This document shows, one piece after another, positions 54,550 through 63,388 of a DNA stretch of 64,000 nt (the stretch's first letter is position 1; the number at the start of each line of letters is the position of its first letter). Below the pieces are notes generated by a model. That model did no database searches. It had not been told where the DNA came from and worked only from the letters and a program-made list of their open reading frames with translations. The DNA is from Roseovarius litorisediminis (GTDB lineage: Bacteria > Pseudomonadota > Alphaproteobacteria > Rhodobacterales > Rhodobacteraceae). The stretch covers positions 434,001 through 498,000 of the forward strand of contig NZ_FWFL01000002.1 of the NCBI RefSeq assembly GCF_900172295.1. Direction: 5' to 3'. The translations under genes were made by a program, and so were the position numbers.

Positions 54550-57330
54550 ATGTCTGACAAGATCAAATTCATCCTCGATGGCAAGGAAGTCGAAGCCGAT
54601 TCAGGCCAGACGATCTGGGAAGTGGCCAATGGCCGGGGTTTGGTGATACCGCACCTTTGCCACAAACCTTCACCCGGCTATCGCCCCGATGGCAATTGCC
54701 GTGCCTGTATGGTCGAAGTTGAAGGTGAACGCACGCTGGTGGCGTCGTGCATCCGAGAAGCGACTGACGGCATGAAGGTCACGACCAATTCAGCCCGCGC
54801 CGAAACTGCCCGCAAGTTAGTTGTCGAAATGTTGCTGGCCGATCAGCCCGAGCAGGCCCAGGCGCATGACAAATCCTCGCATCTTTGGGACATGGCCGCG
54901 ATGCAGGGCGTTTCAGAAAGCCGCTTTCCCAAGTTGGAAGAGGGGCGCATTCCGCTGCTGGATGACAGCCATGTGGCGATGAAGGTCAATCTGGATGCCT
55001 GCATTCAGTGTGGTCTGTGTGTCCGCGCCTGCCGCGAAATACAGGTCAACGACGTGATTGGCATGGCCGGTCGCGGGCATGACGCTTACCCGACATTCGA
55101 CATGGCCGATCCGATGGGCGCCTCGACCTGTGTGGCCTGTGGCGAATGCGTGCAGGCCTGCCCGACGGGCGCTTTGATGCCCTCTACGGTGGTGGATGAC
55201 AATCAGGTGGGCGACAGCGCAGATTACGATAGTGAAGTCGAAAGCATCTGCCCGTTCTGTGGTGTCGGATGTCAGATCAGCCTGAAGGTCAAGGACAACA
55301 AGGTCAAATATGTAGACGGCATCAACGGACCTGCGAACGAAGGGCGTTTGTGTGTCAAGGGCCGGTTCGGTTTCGACTACATCCACCATGCCCACCGCCT
55401 TACCAAGCCGTTGATCCGGCGCGACGATGCCCCGGCAAAGGGGCTGAATGTGGACCCCGGCAACTGGCAGGAATATTTCCGCGAAGCCAGTTGGGACGAG
55501 GCAATGGAATTTGCGGCTGGCGGTCTGAAGCGGCTGAAGGACGAACATGGCGGAAAATCGGTTGCGGGCTTTGGCAGTGCGAAATGCACCAACGAAGAGG
55601 CTTATCTGTTCCAGAAATTCATCCGCCAGGGCTTTGGTCATAATAACGTCGATCACTGCACCCGGCTGTGCCATGCGTCGTCGGTTGCGGCGCTGATCGA
55701 AAACGTCGGCTCGGGCGCTGTGACGGCGACGTTCAACGAGATCGAGAATGCTGATGTGGCAATTGCGATCGGCTGTAACCCGATCGAAAACCACCCCGTC
55801 GCGGCGACCTATTTCAAGCAGTTCACCAAACGCGGTGGCAAGCTGATCGTGATGGATCCGCGCGGCGTGGGTCTGCGCCGGTTTGCAACTCACATGCTGC
55901 AGTTCCGTCCCGGGGCAGATGTAAGCATGCTGAACGCTATCATGCACACGATCGTCGAGGAAAAGCTGTACGATCAGCAGTATATCGACGCCTACACCGA
56001 GAACTGGGAGGCGGAAAAGGCCCATCTGGCAGATTTCAGCCCCGAAAAAATGGAAGGCATCTGTGGCATCCCGGCGGAAACGCTGCGCGAGGTTGCCCGC
56101 ACCTTTGCGGGCGCCAAGGCCGCGATGATTTTCTGGGGTATGGGTGTCAGCCAGCATATCCACGGCACGGATAATTCGCGTTGCCTTATCAGTCTTGCGC
56201 TGATGACCGGGCAGGTGGGCCGCCCCGGTGCGGGCTTGCACCCGCTACGCGGCCAGAACAATGTGCAGGGCGCGTCAGATGCGGGGCTGATCCCGATGTT
56301 CCTGCCGGATTATCAGACTGTGACCGATGACGGCGTTCGCAGCGCCTTTACCAGCGTCTGGGGGGCGGAAGATTTCAGCGCTGAAAAGGGCCTGACCGTG
56401 ACCGAGATCATGGATGATGTGCATGCTGGCAATACCCGCGGCATGTATATTCTGGGTGAAAACCCCGCTATGTCGGATCCGGATGTTGAACATGCGCGTG
56501 ACGCGCTGGCCAAGCTCGAACATCTGGTTGTGCAGGATATCTTTATCACTGAAACGGCAAACTATGCCGATGTGATCCTGCCTGCCAGTGCGTTCTTTGA
56601 AAAATCCGGCACCGTTACAAATACCAACCGGCAGGTTCAGATGGGCCGCCGCGCCGTTCCGCCCCCGGGTGAAGCGCGCGAGGATTGGGCGATCACGGTG
56701 GATCTGGCGCAGCGCATGGGGCTGGCATGGCACTATGACAGCCCGGCGGATGTTTTTGCCGAGATGAAGCTGAACATGAAATCGCTGAACAACATTACCT
56801 GGGATCGTTTGCAGGGTGAAAATGCGGTGACCTACCCATCACTGTCGCCAACGGATCCCGGTCAGGCGATTGTGTTTGGTGATGGTTTTCCGCGTCCCGA
56901 GGGGCGGGCCAGGTTCACCCCGGCCTCAGTGATAGCGCCTGATGACACACCCGATGCCGACTATCCGATGATTCTGACGACAGGGCGGCAGCTGGAGCAT
57001 TGGCACACCGGTTCGATGACCCGGCGGGCAACGGTTCTGGATGCGGTCGAGCCCGAGGCCAACTGCTCGATGCATCCCAGTACGCTGCGCAAGCTAGGGG
57101 TGGAGCCGGGCGATCATGTGCGCCTGACCACCAAGCGGGGCAGTATCGAGATCATGGCCCGCGCCGACCGGGCGATCGCGCCTGACATGGTGTTCCTGCC
57201 CTTTGCTTATGTTGAGGCGGCAGCGAATATCCTGACCAACCCGGCTGTGGACCCTTATGGCAAAATCCCCGAGTTCAAATTCTCTGCGGTCAAGGTCGAA
57301 GCAGCACAAGGGCAAATGGCCGCGCAATAA
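54550..57330 (+). CDS. fdhA: Molybdenum formate dehydrogenase, single large subunit
   Basis: 926 residues from MSDKIKFILDGKEVEA, behind AGGAGG. The N-terminal 2Fe-2S ferredoxin domain has LCHKPSPG and GNCRACMVEV. Two 4Fe-4S motifs sit near residues 150 and 195 (CIQCGLCVRAC, CVACGECVQAC). The molybdopterin domain begins with CPFCGVGC near 234. The metal ligand is Cys in RLCHASS near 374 where some enzymes have selenocysteine. Known role: formate to CO2. No FdsB/FdsG-type NADH subunits or FdhD are next to it, so the electron acceptor is unknown. Convergent with the MttB-family gene, with a terminator between. Confidence 0.93.
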   Translation: MSDKIKFILDGKEVEADSGQTIWEVANGRGLVIPHLCHKPSPGYRPDGNCRACMVEVEGERTLVASCIREATDGMKVTTNSARAETARKLVVEMLLADQPEQAQAHDKSSHLWDMAAMQGVSESRFPKLEEGRIPLLDDSHVAMKVNLDACIQCGLCVRACREIQVNDVIGMAGRGHDAYPTFDMADPMGASTCVACGECVQACPTGALMPSTVVDDNQVGDSADYDSEVESICPFCGVGCQISLKVKDNKVKYVDGINGPANEGRLCVKGRFGFDYIHHAHRLTKPLIRRDDAPAKGLNVDPGNWQEYFREASWDEAMEFAAGGLKRLKDEHGGKSVAGFGSAKCTNEEAYLFQKFIRQGFGHNNVDHCTRLCHASSVAALIENVGSGAVTATFNEIENADVAIAIGCNPIENHPVAATYFKQFTKRGGKLIVMDPRGVGLRRFATHMLQFRPGADVSMLNAIMHTIVEEKLYDQQYIDAYTENWEAEKAHLADFSPEKMEGICGIPAETLREVARTFAGAKAAMIFWGMGVSQHIHGTDNSRCLISLALMTGQVGRPGAGLHPLRGQNNVQGASDAGLIPMFLPDYQTVTDDGVRSAFTSVWGAEDFSAEKGLTVTEIMDDVHAGNTRGMYILGENPAMSDPDVEHARDALAKLEHLVVQDIFITETANYADVILPASAFFEKSGTVTNTNRQVQMGRRAVPPPGEAREDWAITVDLAQRMGLAWHYDSPADVFAEMKLNMKSLNNITWDRLQGENAVTYPSLSPTDPGQAIVFGDGFPRPEGRARFTPASVIAPDDTPDADYPMILTTGRQLEHWHTGSMTRRATVLDAVEPEANCSMHPSTLRKLGVEPGDHVRLTTKRGSIEIMARADRAIAPDMVFLPFAYVEAAANILTNPAVDPYGKIPEFKFSAVKVEAAQGQMAAQ

Positions 57331-57383
57331 TGTGTCGTGGTTCTGGCTGCTCTGATCTAAGGGTTCTGGTCTGAAATACACAG

Positions 57384-57425
57384 CCGGGGTGGTTCGCACA
57401 GACGCCACCACCCCGGCCGGTTTTT
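57384..57425 (+). terminator. Rho-independent terminator after fdhA
   Basis: Ten-base stem CCGGGGTGGT / ACCACCCCGG with a 13-base loop, then CCGGTTTTT. It lies between fdhA and the convergent methyltransferase gene and ends just before the latter's stop. Confidence 0.85.
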
Positions 57426-57430
57426 CCAGC

Positions 57431-58993
57431 TCAGAAATCCGTGGGCGCCCCGCCTTCGGCCTTCCGGCGCTCAACAAAAGCCGCCAGTTCTTCCCAGATA
57501 TCCGAATCCATCGGAGGCGGTTCAAAACTTGCAATGATGTCTTTGAAAACCTGATGCGCGCGTTGTGGCGTCCAAACGCTTCCGGCGGCTTCCCAGGCTT
57601 CGTAGTTGCGCCAGTCAGACAGGAAAGGTTGGTAAAAGGCCGTGGTATACCGGTCCTGAGTGTGTTGGATTCCAAAGAAATGGCCCTGATCGCCGACCTC
57701 TTTCACCGCGTCAATGGCAATGTCATCCGGTGTGGTCGCAAACAGTTTCGGGTCCATATAACGCTGGATTTGCTGCAGAATTTCGCAATCCATGACAAAT
57801 TTTTCGGGGCTGGCTATCAATCCACCCTCAAGCCAGCCGGCTGCGTGATAGACCATGTGCGCCCCTGACTGGACTGCGGACCACAGGCTGTTCGAGGTTT
57901 CCCACACCGCTTGCCCATCGGGCACATTGGCTGCACACACCCCGCTGGCGCGCATCGGCAGGCCGTAGAAACGAGCCATCTGCCCGGTCATCTGTGTGGC
58001 ACGCATGTATTCCGGGGTGCCAAAGGCCGGGGCGCCCGATTTCATATCCACATTCGATGTAAACGTGCCGATCGCACAGCACGCACCAGGCCGGATGATC
58101 TGTGCCAGCACCACCGCTATCAGCGCTTCGGCCAAAGACTGCGCCACGGCGCCTGACATCGTGACCGGTGCCATAGCTCCGGCCAATGTAAAGGGGGTTA
58201 CAACAAGGCCCTGATTGCGCCGTGCCAGACGCATCCAGCCGTCCAGCATCGGGAAGTCGTGCTTGAGCGGCGAGGTCGAGTTGATATTGGTGTACATATG
58301 AGGTGAGGCTTCGAATTCCTCATGGTTCAGGCCGCCAGCGATGCGCACCATCTCCATCACGTCTTCGACGCGTTCTTTGCCCAGACAATAGGCATGCGCC
58401 ACTTTGTCGGTCAGGGTCAGTTTGTCATACAACACATCCAGATGGCGGATGCTGGCATGAACGTCCTGCGGCTCAACAGGGTAACCGCCGACAAAATGAA
58501 CACAATTGAAATACTGGCTGAGCTTCAGAAGATTCTGGCACATCTCGCGTGTGCCGGTAACCTTTTTGCCCAGGTGCATATCCCAGTAGGAGGGCGGTGA
58601 TGACACATTTCCAAAGTTCAGGTGTTTGCCGCCGATGGTGATCTGACGGTCAGGATTACGTGGCGTGATCGTCCACTGGCTTGGGGCCTTGGCCACCATG
58701 TCCATTACGAAATCGCGCCCCATCCGCACGTTTTCACCGTCGATCGTGCAGCCCCCCGAGCTGCGCAGGATTTCAAGCGCTTCGGGATTCAGAATTTCAA
58801 TTCCGATCTCCTCGAGGATACGCATGGCACCATCATGAACGGCCTGAATGCCCTCTTCAGTCAGCGGCTCTGTAGGGCGGTCAATATTGATTGGCGGGTT
58901 CCAGGGCATCTGTTCGATCGCGGCACTGCCCCGTCTTGCGGCACTGCCTGCGCGCCCGCCTCCGCGTTTTCTGCGATTTCCTGCGTCAGCCAT
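57431..58993 (-). CDS. MttB-family (trimethylamine methyltransferase-like) protein, non-pyrrolysine
   Basis: 520 residues of the MttB superfamily barrel: LTEEGIQAVHDGAMRILEEI, FGNVSSPPSYWDMHLGKKV, the CVHFVGGYPVEPQDVHASIR segment, and SGVCAANVPDGQAVWETSNS. There is no in-frame TAG, so it is not a pyrrolysine enzyme. Non-Pyl relatives include corrinoid-dependent glycine betaine methyltransferases (MtgB), and others whose substrate is unknown. No corrinoid protein gene is adjacent. The N-terminus is basic and glycine-rich (RKRGGGRAGSAARRGS). Adjacent to formate dehydrogenase, which fits C1-unit oxidation. Confidence 0.88.
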   Translation of the reverse strand: MADAGNRRKRGGGRAGSAARRGSAAIEQMPWNPPINIDRPTEPLTEEGIQAVHDGAMRILEEIGIEILNPEALEILRSSGGCTIDGENVRMGRDFVMDMVAKAPSQWTITPRNPDRQITIGGKHLNFGNVSSPPSYWDMHLGKKVTGTREMCQNLLKLSQYFNCVHFVGGYPVEPQDVHASIRHLDVLYDKLTLTDKVAHAYCLGKERVEDVMEMVRIAGGLNHEEFEASPHMYTNINSTSPLKHDFPMLDGWMRLARRNQGLVVTPFTLAGAMAPVTMSGAVAQSLAEALIAVVLAQIIRPGACCAIGTFTSNVDMKSGAPAFGTPEYMRATQMTGQMARFYGLPMRASGVCAANVPDGQAVWETSNSLWSAVQSGAHMVYHAAGWLEGGLIASPEKFVMDCEILQQIQRYMDPKLFATTPDDIAIDAVKEVGDQGHFFGIQHTQDRYTTAFYQPFLSDWRNYEAWEAAGSVWTPQRAHQVFKDIIASFEPPPMDSDIWEELAAFVERRKAEGGAPTDF

Positions 58994-59100
58994 TTTGTAA
59001 TCTCCCGGCGTTGCTGGTTTCTATCGAAACACCGGCAAGCTCGATCTGTATGCCGCTTTGCGACGCACTCGGTCGTTTTTGTCTCAGTACCTGGAATTGA

Positions 59101-59973
59101 TCACGATTGGTGCCTGGCCTGCCAGATATAGATTGCAAGGCTTACCACCACGATCATCCCGCCTAGGATCATTCCGGGCGTTGGTGCCTCGCCAATGCCA
59201 AGCCAGACCCAGACAGGACCCAGTACCGTTTCAATCAGCATGATCAAGCTGACATTTGATGCATGGGTATACCTTGAGGCCACCGAAAGCGAAAAGAACG
59301 ACACTGGCAAAATCACCGCCCCGGTCAGCACAATTGCCCAAACCGTTCCGTTCCCCATCTGTGCGGGGCCAGTCACGATTACGCCTGTCGATCCAGACAG
59401 TATTGCCCCCGATCCAATGAGCAGCAAAATAGGCAGGCTTGGCCGGGCCCGCAGAATAACAAAATTCAACGCCAGCGCCATGGCTACACCCAGCCCCGCC
59501 AGCGCCCCTAAAGCTGAGGCGCGGTTCATCTCTGGAATACCGGTCTTGTCGCTGAATACCGCAATGGCGATTCCCGTCATTACAGCGGCAATGGTTAGCC
59601 AGGTCGCGCAGCGCGTCGGCTCTTTGATTATCAGATACGCGAAAATCGCGGCAAAGACCGGCACGGTCGCAACCCCGAATAACACGATTGAAGCCGGCGC
59701 TGTCGCGATCCCAATTCCAAAGAGCGTCGCGTTGACATACTGACAGCAGATGACCGCCAGTCCGGTACCCGAAAAGAGGGCCCCCAGATCGGCCTGCTTT
59801 GCCTTGCTGAAGACCAGCCAGCCCAACAGCATCACCGACCCCATCAAAATGCCGCGCCAGCCTACCATCTGGTAACCTGACATGTCCGACATCCGCATAA
59901 ACATTGCATCCGGCGTCAGCAGCAACGCAGCGGCCGTGGCTAGTAAAATTCCGAAAAATGGCCTTTGAGTCAC
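59101..59973 (-). CDS. DMT-superfamily (EamA) transporter
   Basis: 290 residues with about ten hydrophobic helices in two EamA repeats: FFGILLATAAALLLTPDAMF early, and MLIETVLGPVWVWLGIGEAP in the second repeat. Substrate unknown; relatives export amino acids and metabolites. Its start overlaps the stop of the HAD phosphatase gene by four bases, so the two are coupled. Confidence 0.87.
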   Translation of the reverse strand: MTQRPFFGILLATAAALLLTPDAMFMRMSDMSGYQMVGWRGILMGSVMLLGWLVFSKAKQADLGALFSGTGLAVICCQYVNATLFGIGIATAPASIVLFGVATVPVFAAIFAYLIIKEPTRCATWLTIAAVMTGIAIAVFSDKTGIPEMNRASALGALAGLGVAMALALNFVILRARPSLPILLLIGSGAILSGSTGVIVTGPAQMGNGTVWAIVLTGAVILPVSFFSLSVASRYTHASNVSLIMLIETVLGPVWVWLGIGEAPTPGMILGGMIVVVSLAIYIWQARHQS

Positions 59974-60686
59974 GTAGACAGCCAGCCGGGCAGGTGGCCA
60001 ATATCTGGTAAAACCATATCTGCAAATGGTGCCAGATCATCTCCGCTGGCAGGGCCGGTTAATACGCCAACAGTCTGCATGCCTGCGGCCCGGCCTGCCA
60101 TCAGGTCGTGAATGCTGTCGCCCACCATGGCCACCCGGCTGGGTGTCAGCCCCTGAGACCGTGCGAAGGCCAAAAGCGGATCGGGCGCCGGTTTCGCCCC
60201 GAATCCGGAATCAAAGCCGGCGACGAAACTGAAATGGGCTTCAACCCCGGCCGACCTTAAATGCGCGCGCGCCCCGTATTCGCTGTCATTGGTCATCACG
60301 CCCAAGGCAAGGCCCTGGCCGACGAGACCGGCAAGAAAGGGTGCCAGTGGCACGGCGGGCGACAATGGGGCGCTGGCGGCGCTATCCACAAGGAACTGCT
60401 CGATATCGTCAACACCGCGGTCTGGCAGAACTGTCGCAATGGCCTCGGCAATGTGCCGGTTGGTTTCGGCGATCGCGATGCTGGATGGTAAAATGCTGCC
60501 GGCATCAAGGTCGAAATCAATTACACCGGCAACCTGAACAATCAGCTCGGGGTCACCGCTGGCGAGCTCGCGAATAACGTCACCGGCCCAGGCATTCCAG
60601 GTCATGTGAAAGTCAAAGAGCGTTCCGTCCTTGTCAAACAAGATACCATCTGCCCTGCCCGAAACAGGCCTGAGAATTTTATTCAT
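59970..60686 (-). CDS. HAD-family phosphatase (phosphoglycolate phosphatase-like)
   Basis: 238 residues from MNKILRPVSGRADG, the ATG overlapping the DUF3572 stop. Motif I is ILFDKDGTLFDFH with Asp-x-Asp, motif II is VMTNDSEYGA, and motifs III/IV are GFGAKPAPDPLLAF and VAMVGDSIHDLMAGRAAG. Cap domain of the helical type. Substrate unknown; phosphoglycolate is the usual guess. Coupled on both sides by 4-bp overlaps (DUF3572, DMT). Confidence 0.88.
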   Translation of the reverse strand: MNKILRPVSGRADGILFDKDGTLFDFHMTWNAWAGDVIRELASGDPELIVQVAGVIDFDLDAGSILPSSIAIAETNRHIAEAIATVLPDRGVDDIEQFLVDSAASAPLSPAVPLAPFLAGLVGQGLALGVMTNDSEYGARAHLRSAGVEAHFSFVAGFDSGFGAKPAPDPLLAFARSQGLTPSRVAMVGDSIHDLMAGRAAGMQTVGVLTGPASGDDLAPFADMVLPDIGHLPGWLST

Positions 60687-60967
60687 GTCCACTCCACCTG
60701 CATGCCACCCGGCAATGCGGCCCGCGCCCGCATGGGGGTTTCGTTCGATAATCCGTTCGCATCGCAGAAGGCGACAACCCAGGCATCATCCATCATCAGA
60801 AAGTCCAGAACCGAGGCCAGAAAGTCGGGGTCCTGGGCGCGTTCCTTGATGTCGGCTTTTGAAACGCCGGTTGCGCCCATGAAGACTGGCAAAAGGTCCT
60901 CATTGCTGACCAGCCAGGCCAGACATTGCAAGCCGACAGTCTCGGCGAATTCCTGCTTATTGGTCAC
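60683..60967 (-). CDS. DUF3572 protein
   Basis: 94 residues, all-helical. QEFAETVGLQCLAWLVSNED, LLPVFMGATGVS and SVLDFLMMDDAWVVAFCDA match DUF3572, a short alphaproteobacterial family that often sits near pleD-type response regulators. Function unknown. It overlaps the HAD gene and is divergent from the PleD-like gene, 88 bp apart. Confidence 0.85.
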   Translation of the reverse strand: MTNKQEFAETVGLQCLAWLVSNEDLLPVFMGATGVSKADIKERAQDPDFLASVLDFLMMDDAWVVAFCDANGLSNETPMRARAALPGGMQVEWT

Positions 60968-61055
60968 GAGTCTTAAATTCCCAGAAAGGTTTTCTTAACC
61001 TCTTAAATGGATAGTCAGCTTAGCGAAAAGGGCAAGTCGGAAAGGCGGGCTGCCG

Positions 61056-62447
61056 ATGTCCGGTAAAATTCTAATCGTCGATGAACTGGCCACCAACAGG
61101 ATTGTGTTGAAGGTAAAGTTATCGTCGGCGTATTACGATGTTCTTCAGGCAAAAACCGGCGCAGATGCGCTTCGGATTATTGCAGCAGAGTGCCCCGACC
61201 TGATTTTGGCCAGTGCCAAACTTACAGATTTTGAGGGGCCGACTTTTATAAAAGCTGTTCGCAAGCTTGAAACTACAGCAAAAACGCCTGTTGTCCTGAT
61301 CCTGCCAAGCGTGAAAGCCGAAGATCGGATTGCCGCGCTGTCGGCCGGGGCTGATGACGTATTATGCAATCCTTTGGATGAAACGTTTCTGCTGGCGCGT
61401 CTGCGCAGCTTGTTGCGGCAGGGAAATATCGACAAAGATCTTAGAATTCATGCTGGTACGGCACATGCGCTTGGTTTTGCAGAGGTACAAGGCCACTTTC
61501 AAAGGAATGGGCGTGTTGCGCTTGTCTCCCGCAAACAGAACAAAGCGATGGCGCTGTTTTCTGCACTTTCAGCCAGTGGTCAACATGCCTTTGTGGCGCT
61601 GAATGCAGAGTCTGCGGTAGGACTTGCAGAGGGCACTGATGTGCCAGATGTGTTTATCCTGGGAATAGACAGTGAAGATGTTGACGACGGCCTGCGCCTG
61701 TTGGCCGAACTCAAGGCGGCCCGGCGCACCCGGAATTGCCCGATCATTGCTATATTAGAGCCCTCTTCCAGGTCATTGGCGGCAACCGTTCTTGATATGG
61801 GGGCGAATGACGTCATGTGTGGGGTCGAAGATCTGAAGGAACTGTTGCTGCGCCTGTCCAATCAAATGCACCACAAGCACATGGCGGACCAGATGCGCGA
61901 CCAGTTGCAGCTTGGGTTGAACGCCGCCGTGATCGACCCGCTGACCGGTGTCCACAACCGCCGCTATGCCTTGCCCTTTCTGAAACGGCTGATTGATACA
62001 TTGGATCATGAAACCGAAACATTTGCAGTGATGGTTGCTGATCTGGATCACTTCAAGAATATTAATGACACCTATGGGCACGCCGCGGGTGATCAGGTGC
62101 TTAAAGGGGTTGCCAGCCAGCTACGGGCCAGTTTGCGCGAAGACGACATGCTGGCCCGCATCGGTGGCGAGGAATTTCTGATCGTCACCCCAAATAGTAC
62201 GCGTGCACAGGCCCGTCAGACGGCCAGCCGGCTTTGCCGGATCATTCAACGAACCCCGATCAGTGTTCCGGGGCGGATGGATCCGATCGGTATAACGATC
62301 AGCATCGGTGTCACGATGGCTGTGCCGGGTGCCGGATGTCTTGCACCGACTGTCGAATCGTTGCTGGATCAGGCAGACCGCGCGCTCTATGGTTCAAAGG
62401 CACATGGGCGAAACACCGTAACAGTGTGCGCGCTCTCTGCCGCATAA
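61056..62447 (+). CDS. pleD: PleD-like diguanylate cyclase with degenerate receiver domains
   Basis: 463 residues with two receiver-like domains then a GGDEF domain, the PleD architecture. The first receiver keeps part of the acidic pocket (ILIVDELATNR), but the phosphoacceptor position in DLILASAKLT is Ser53 instead of Asp, and the conserved Lys-Pro is Asn-Pro (CNPLDE). The second receiver (about 150-275) also lacks the Asp. The GGDEF domain is intact: DHFKNINDTYGHAAGDQ and active site GGEEF at 370-374. The inhibitory RxxD (REDD) lies just ahead. Known role: synthesis of c-di-GMP. Regulation by phosphorylation looks lost. Confidence 0.9.
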   Translation: MSGKILIVDELATNRIVLKVKLSSAYYDVLQAKTGADALRIIAAECPDLILASAKLTDFEGPTFIKAVRKLETTAKTPVVLILPSVKAEDRIAALSAGADDVLCNPLDETFLLARLRSLLRQGNIDKDLRIHAGTAHALGFAEVQGHFQRNGRVALVSRKQNKAMALFSALSASGQHAFVALNAESAVGLAEGTDVPDVFILGIDSEDVDDGLRLLAELKAARRTRNCPIIAILEPSSRSLAATVLDMGANDVMCGVEDLKELLLRLSNQMHHKHMADQMRDQLQLGLNAAVIDPLTGVHNRRYALPFLKRLIDTLDHETETFAVMVADLDHFKNINDTYGHAAGDQVLKGVASQLRASLREDDMLARIGGEEFLIVTPNSTRAQARQTASRLCRIIQRTPISVPGRMDPIGITISIGVTMAVPGAGCLAPTVESLLDQADRALYGSKAHGRNTVTVCALSAA

Positions 62448-62507
62448 GTTCATGCTCGGTTTCTGAGACGCTTTGTACGGCAGGCGGCCATGGTTGTTCA
62501 AATGCCT

Positions 62508-63014
62508 TTATTCTTTCCAGTCCTTATGTCGTGACCAGTGGCCTCGAACGCTTTCCTGCAAGCGGTCAGCATAGGCCTTGCGTTCAGCCGGACTCATTTG
62601 CGCCAGACGTTCCAGCAATATCGTTTGCCCCAGTTCCAGTCTGTCCTTGAAGGCGACGCGTTGATTTGACATGCGCGCCCGGACGGCATCGGGGACAAAA
62701 GGCTCGGCTTTCAGGTCTGCAATTAACAATTGGAACTCCTCGCGCTGCTGTTGCCGGGTCGGATGCCCGTCGCGATAGGCCTGCCGCATTTGCTGTCCAA
62801 TGGCCCGGCGGTCCTTATCGTTTAGGGCGCGGGTCAGCGGGCCACCGACCATATCCAGGCGGGATGGATGGCGTGCATGCCATTTGTCCCGCATAAGCAT
62901 CGCACTGCCAACGGCGCCCAGCACGACAAGATTGAGCGCCAGAGAGGCGACAAATAAAACGCGCAGCCAGGGCTTTGCCCCGGTCGATTTCTTGTTTTCA
63001 GGCTGTGTCGTCAT
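62508..63014 (-). CDS. CpxP/Spy-like periplasmic sensor protein
   Basis: 168 residues. An N-terminal membrane anchor (WLRVLFVASLALNLVVLGAV) is followed by a helical periplasmic part with the LTxxQ-like stretches LNDKDRRAIGQQMRQAYRDG and LAQMSPAERKAYADRLQES, as in periplasmic heavy-metal sensor/Spy-CpxP proteins. No metal-binding motif is obvious beyond His residues near both ends (WHARHPS, HWSRHKDW). Start overlaps the preceding gene by four bases. Last gene of the sigma-factor unit. Confidence 0.82.
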   Translation of the reverse strand: MTTQPENKKSTGAKPWLRVLFVASLALNLVVLGAVGSAMLMRDKWHARHPSRLDMVGGPLTRALNDKDRRAIGQQMRQAYRDGHPTRQQQREEFQLLIADLKAEPFVPDAVRARMSNQRVAFKDRLELGQTILLERLAQMSPAERKAYADRLQESVRGHWSRHKDWKE

Positions 63015-63388
63015 TGAAGGAATCCTTCTGCAATCTCGAAGGTGGCCTCGGGGGCAACGTCAATCAGATAGGCGTCATCGTCAGTTCCAAAAAAGCTATC
63101 GGCCGTCGCGACAAGCCCGTCTGGCGGGCTGATCCCCAACCAGACCCCAACCAAAGCGGCTGTGGTAAGGCCCGCCATCGAGGGCCAGCCTCCAAGTTCA
63201 CGGAAAACCTGCAGCAGCCAGGGCGCGCCAGGTAATTGAGGGGCGGTCACCGGCGTAACCGCTGCTTGCGCGTCATATGCGTCTGTCAAAACGCGCTTCA
63301 TCAAATCGGCCGAGGGTTGCGCCGGATGCTCGCGAACTCTGGCAAAAAGGTGGTCCAGATCCACCGGATCAAACTTTCGTTCAGTCAT
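63011..63388 (-). CDS. Putative membrane regulator of the adjacent ECF sigma factor
   Basis: 125 residues from MTERKFDPVDLDHLFARV. A cytosolic N-terminal third, one hydrophobic helix (SMAGLTTAALVGVWLGI), then a short periplasmic tail (GTDDDAYLIDVAPEATFE). Overlaps the sigma gene by 8 bp and the CpxP-like gene by 4 bp. Its position and topology suggest an anti-sigma factor, but no zinc-binding HxxxCxxC motif is present, so it is not a classic ZAS type. Function inferred from context only. Confidence 0.65.
   Translation of the reverse strand: MTERKFDPVDLDHLFARVREHPAQPSADLMKRVLTDAYDAQAAVTPVTAPQLPGAPWLLQVFRELGGWPSMAGLTTAALVGVWLGISPPDGLVATADSFFGTDDDAYLIDVAPEATFEIAEGFLQ

Noticed and set aside
54913..56241. 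A 442-codon antisense frame inside fdhA
   Set aside because: Opposite a full-length formate dehydrogenase with all cofactor motifs; the product has no recognisable domain.
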